Below are positions 4,593-6,050 of a DNA stretch of 6,050 bases, in pieces. A program made the translations under genes and the position numbers. This stretch comes from Alphaproteobacteria bacterium (GTDB taxonomy: Bacteria > Pseudomonadota > Alphaproteobacteria > Sphingomonadales > Sphingomonadaceae): NCBI GenBank assembly GCA_018830415.1, contig JAHJSJ010000229.1:1-6050 (forward strand), in the 5' to 3' direction. Position 1 is the first letter of the stretch. Each line of letters opens with the position of its first letter. Below the pieces are notes generated by a model that searched no databases, was not told where the DNA came from, and was given only the letters and a program-made list of their open reading frames with translations.

Positions 4593-5312
4593 ATGTTCAG
4601 CGAACTTGCACTTGCGTTCGTTGCCGGTCTGGTAACGATCCTCAACCCTTGCGTCCTGCCCTTGATCCCGATCCTGGTCGGATCGGCGCTGGGCAAGCAC
4701 CGCATGGGACCGGTGGCCTTGGCAAGCGGGCTGGCGCTTTCGTTTTCGACATTTGGCTTCGTGATCGTCGCTTTCGGATTTCAGTTGGGCATTCCCGAAC
4801 AAGGCATCCGGATGTTCGCCGGAGGCTTGCTCGCTGCGGCGGGGGTTATCCTGCTGGTTCCTGCCTTGCAGACCCAGCTGACGATGCTGTTTGCGCCCCT
4901 CACCAACCGCGCCCAAGGCGCGCTGGAACGCACCAGCGGCGATGGGCTGGGCGGCCAATTCGCAATCGGGGCGTTGCTCGGCCTTGTCTGGGCACCCTGC
5001 GTTGGCCCGACGCTGGGCGCTGCCATCGCTGCGGCCAGTCAGGGTGAAGACCTGGCATCGGCATTTGTGACATTCCTGGTGTTTGCCATCGGCGTCGCGC
5101 TGTCGGTGACGGGCTTTGCCTATGGGTCGCGGCGCGCCATCGGCAAACGGGCCGGAACGCTGCAAAAGCTGGCGCGTTATGCCAAGCCGGTATTCGGCGC
5201 GATGTTGGTGCTGGTTGGGGCCATGGTGCTGACAGGCGCGGACAAGCTGATTGAAGCGGCGCTGGTGAACATCATGCCTGACTGGCTGATCATCTTCACG
5301 ACACGCTTTTGA
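4593..5312 (+). CDS. ccdA: CcdA-type transmembrane thiol-electron carrier (cytochrome c biogenesis / DsbD membrane domain family)
   Basis: A 239-residue inner-membrane protein with six predicted helices, the size of stand-alone CcdA. The two redox cysteines are in their expected settings: N-P-C-V-L-P-L-I-P (Cys20, first helix) and W-A-P-C-V-G-P-T-L-G (Cys136, fourth helix). CcdA proteins take electrons from cytoplasmic thioredoxin and pass them to periplasmic thioredoxin-like proteins. The gene directly after a secreted CPTC thioredoxin gene supports that role and gives a DsbD-like system in two pieces. The ATG at 4593 has only a weak GGGAA just upstream (4585-4589), so its translation may rely partly on coupling to the preceding gene. 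The last 17 nt overlap the stop end of the opposing hydrolase gene. The symbol marks the family; an orthologous role in cytochrome c maturation is not proven. Confidence 0.93.
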   Translation: MFSELALAFVAGLVTILNPCVLPLIPILVGSALGKHRMGPVALASGLALSFSTFGFVIVAFGFQLGIPEQGIRMFAGGLLAAAGVILLVPALQTQLTMLFAPLTNRAQGALERTSGDGLGGQFAIGALLGLVWAPCVGPTLGAAIAAASQGEDLASAFVTFLVFAIGVALSVTGFAYGSRRAIGKRAGTLQKLARYAKPVFGAMLVLVGAMVLTGADKLIEAALVNIMPDWLIIFTTRF

Positions 5313-6050
5313 CCGGCGCGCTTTCGATCAGATCGGCAGGATCGCTCCAGCTAATGGCCCGGTGATCGAAACCTGCACGAAGCGTCGGCTTGATTACCTC
5401 AAAATAGGGTGAGACATCGAAATCGCGCGGGGTGAACAGGCTGTGGTGGCGAATATGCATGATGTCACGCACGCAGTCATCGCAGTCGGGATCCGTGCTG
5501 ATTTCCCGCGTGATTTCGGGCAGGATCGGGTAACGGATTGACTGGAACGCCTGGGCGATCAGCGTCGAACAGATCGCCTTGGTTGGCTCCCCGCTGCCCA
5601 GCGAAATCATCCGCCGCCGCCAACTGGTGGGCACTGGCGGGGTGGGGATAAGGTAGCGCGCCAGGTCGATGACATTGTCGAGATCATATTCGTCGCCAAT
5701 ATGGCTTTTGGCAAAGGCGATGACCTGCGCCACCTCGTCATCGCTCAACCCCGAGGGCCGACAGATTCTGGTGTGATTTTCAGCAAACTGGCCAAGCGAA
5801 ACCTGCCGAACGCCCTCCACGACATCGGCTTCGACGAACAGCGGTAACGCGCCGGTTTCGCGGTCCTGCCCGGCCACGCACAAGGCGGCGTGTGACCAGG
5901 TTGATTGCGTCAGATATTTGATCGCGGTGCTGACCCGCTGGCGCCCGTCAACCAGCAGGACATCACCGGGCCGCAGGCAATTGGCGAGCGCATCGGGTTC
6001 GGTTGGCAGTGCAGCATAGGGAGAGCGCGAGGGGCCGGTGAGGAAGCCTG
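5296..6050 (-). CDS. YiiX/YebB-like permuted papain-fold cysteine hydrolase (NlpC/P60 superfamily), N-terminus beyond window
   Basis: The frame is open from the right edge to the TGA at 5298-5296, giving 250 visible residues; the start codon lies outside the window. An internal TTG at 5883 could be read as a start, but coding continues well upstream of it with a good domain beginning, L-R-P-G-D-V-L-L-V-D-G, so it is not the real start. The layout is that of circularly permuted NlpC/P60 enzymes: the G-D-V-L-L strand, then the catalytic His in W-S-H-A-A-L (codon 5890-5892), a likely polar partner in L-F-V-E-A-D (Glu codon 5830-5832), and the nucleophilic Cys near the C-terminal side in A-I-C-S-T-L-I-A-Q-A-F (codon 5569-5571). 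Such proteins are predicted amidases or peptidases acting on cell-wall peptides or lipids; the substrate here is unknown. Two further close cysteines (D-C-D-D-C) follow. It is convergent with ccdA and probably unrelated to it in function. Confidence 0.85.
   Translation of the reverse strand, partial: GFLTGPSRSPYAALPTEPDALANCLRPGDVLLVDGRQRVSTAIKYLTQSTWSHAALCVAGQDRETGALPLFVEADVVEGVRQVSLGQFAENHTRICRPSGLSDDEVAQVIAFAKSHIGDEYDLDNVIDLARYLIPTPPVPTSWRRRMISLGSGEPTKAICSTLIAQAFQSIRYPILPEITREISTDPDCDDCVRDIMHIRHHSLFTPRDFDVSPYFEVIKPTLRAGFDHRAISWSDPADLIESAPVKSVS

Noticed and set aside
4548..5165. Minus-strand open frame of 205 codons opposite ccdA
   Set aside because: It is antisense to a gene with clear CcdA motifs; its translation is rich in Arg, Gln and His, as expected for a shadow frame.

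Overview
This GC-rich window holds six protein-coding genes, two of them cut by the window edges, plus one candidate leader peptide. The gene content and protein style suggest an alphaproteobacterium, most likely a sphingomonad (Sphingomonadales). The pointers are a POT peptide carrier with an ERF motif, a short secreted protein resembling a family I associate with sphingomonads, and a thioredoxin with Q-S-T at the cis-Pro site. This placement is an inference from protein style, not from any marker gene.

Layout, left to right. Minus strand, 1-2336: a nutrient-uptake operon read right to left, made of a possible 26-residue leader ORF, an APC-family amino acid permease (871-2259) and a POT/PTR2 peptide:H+ symporter (1-865, C-terminus off the window). 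The leader overlaps the permease start in an ATGA, and only 5 nt separate permease and symporter. Minus strand, 2617-3072: a small secreted protein of unknown function. A GC-rich hairpin followed by TGTTTATT (2504-2540) could be its terminator. From 3073 to 3820 there is no convincing gene, but there are several inverted repeats, a threefold CGTCAA motif, a 12-G homopolymer held in the loop of an inverted repeat, and a possible decayed gene fragment on the minus strand. Plus strand, 3821-5312: a small NrtS-type nitrate/nitrite transporter, a periplasmic thioredoxin and a CcdA-type electron carrier. The last two look like a DsbD split into separate genes. Minus strand, 5296-6050: a YiiX/YebB-like permuted papain-fold (NlpC/P60 superfamily) hydrolase with its N-terminus off the window, overlapping ccdA tail to tail by 17 nt.

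How the genes fit together. The left block imports peptides and free amino acids. The right block combines thiol-electron export (cytoplasmic thioredoxin to CcdA to periplasmic thioredoxin) with a tiny two-helix anion transporter usually linked to nitrate assimilation. No nitrate or nitrite reductase is visible, so the transporter is an orphan here. The points most worth a second look are the leader/permease coupling, the G12 tract inside a hairpin, the nrtS-thioredoxin-ccdA neighbourhood, and the missing cis-proline in the thioredoxin. I see no RNA genes, CRISPR arrays, insertion sequences or prophage genes.
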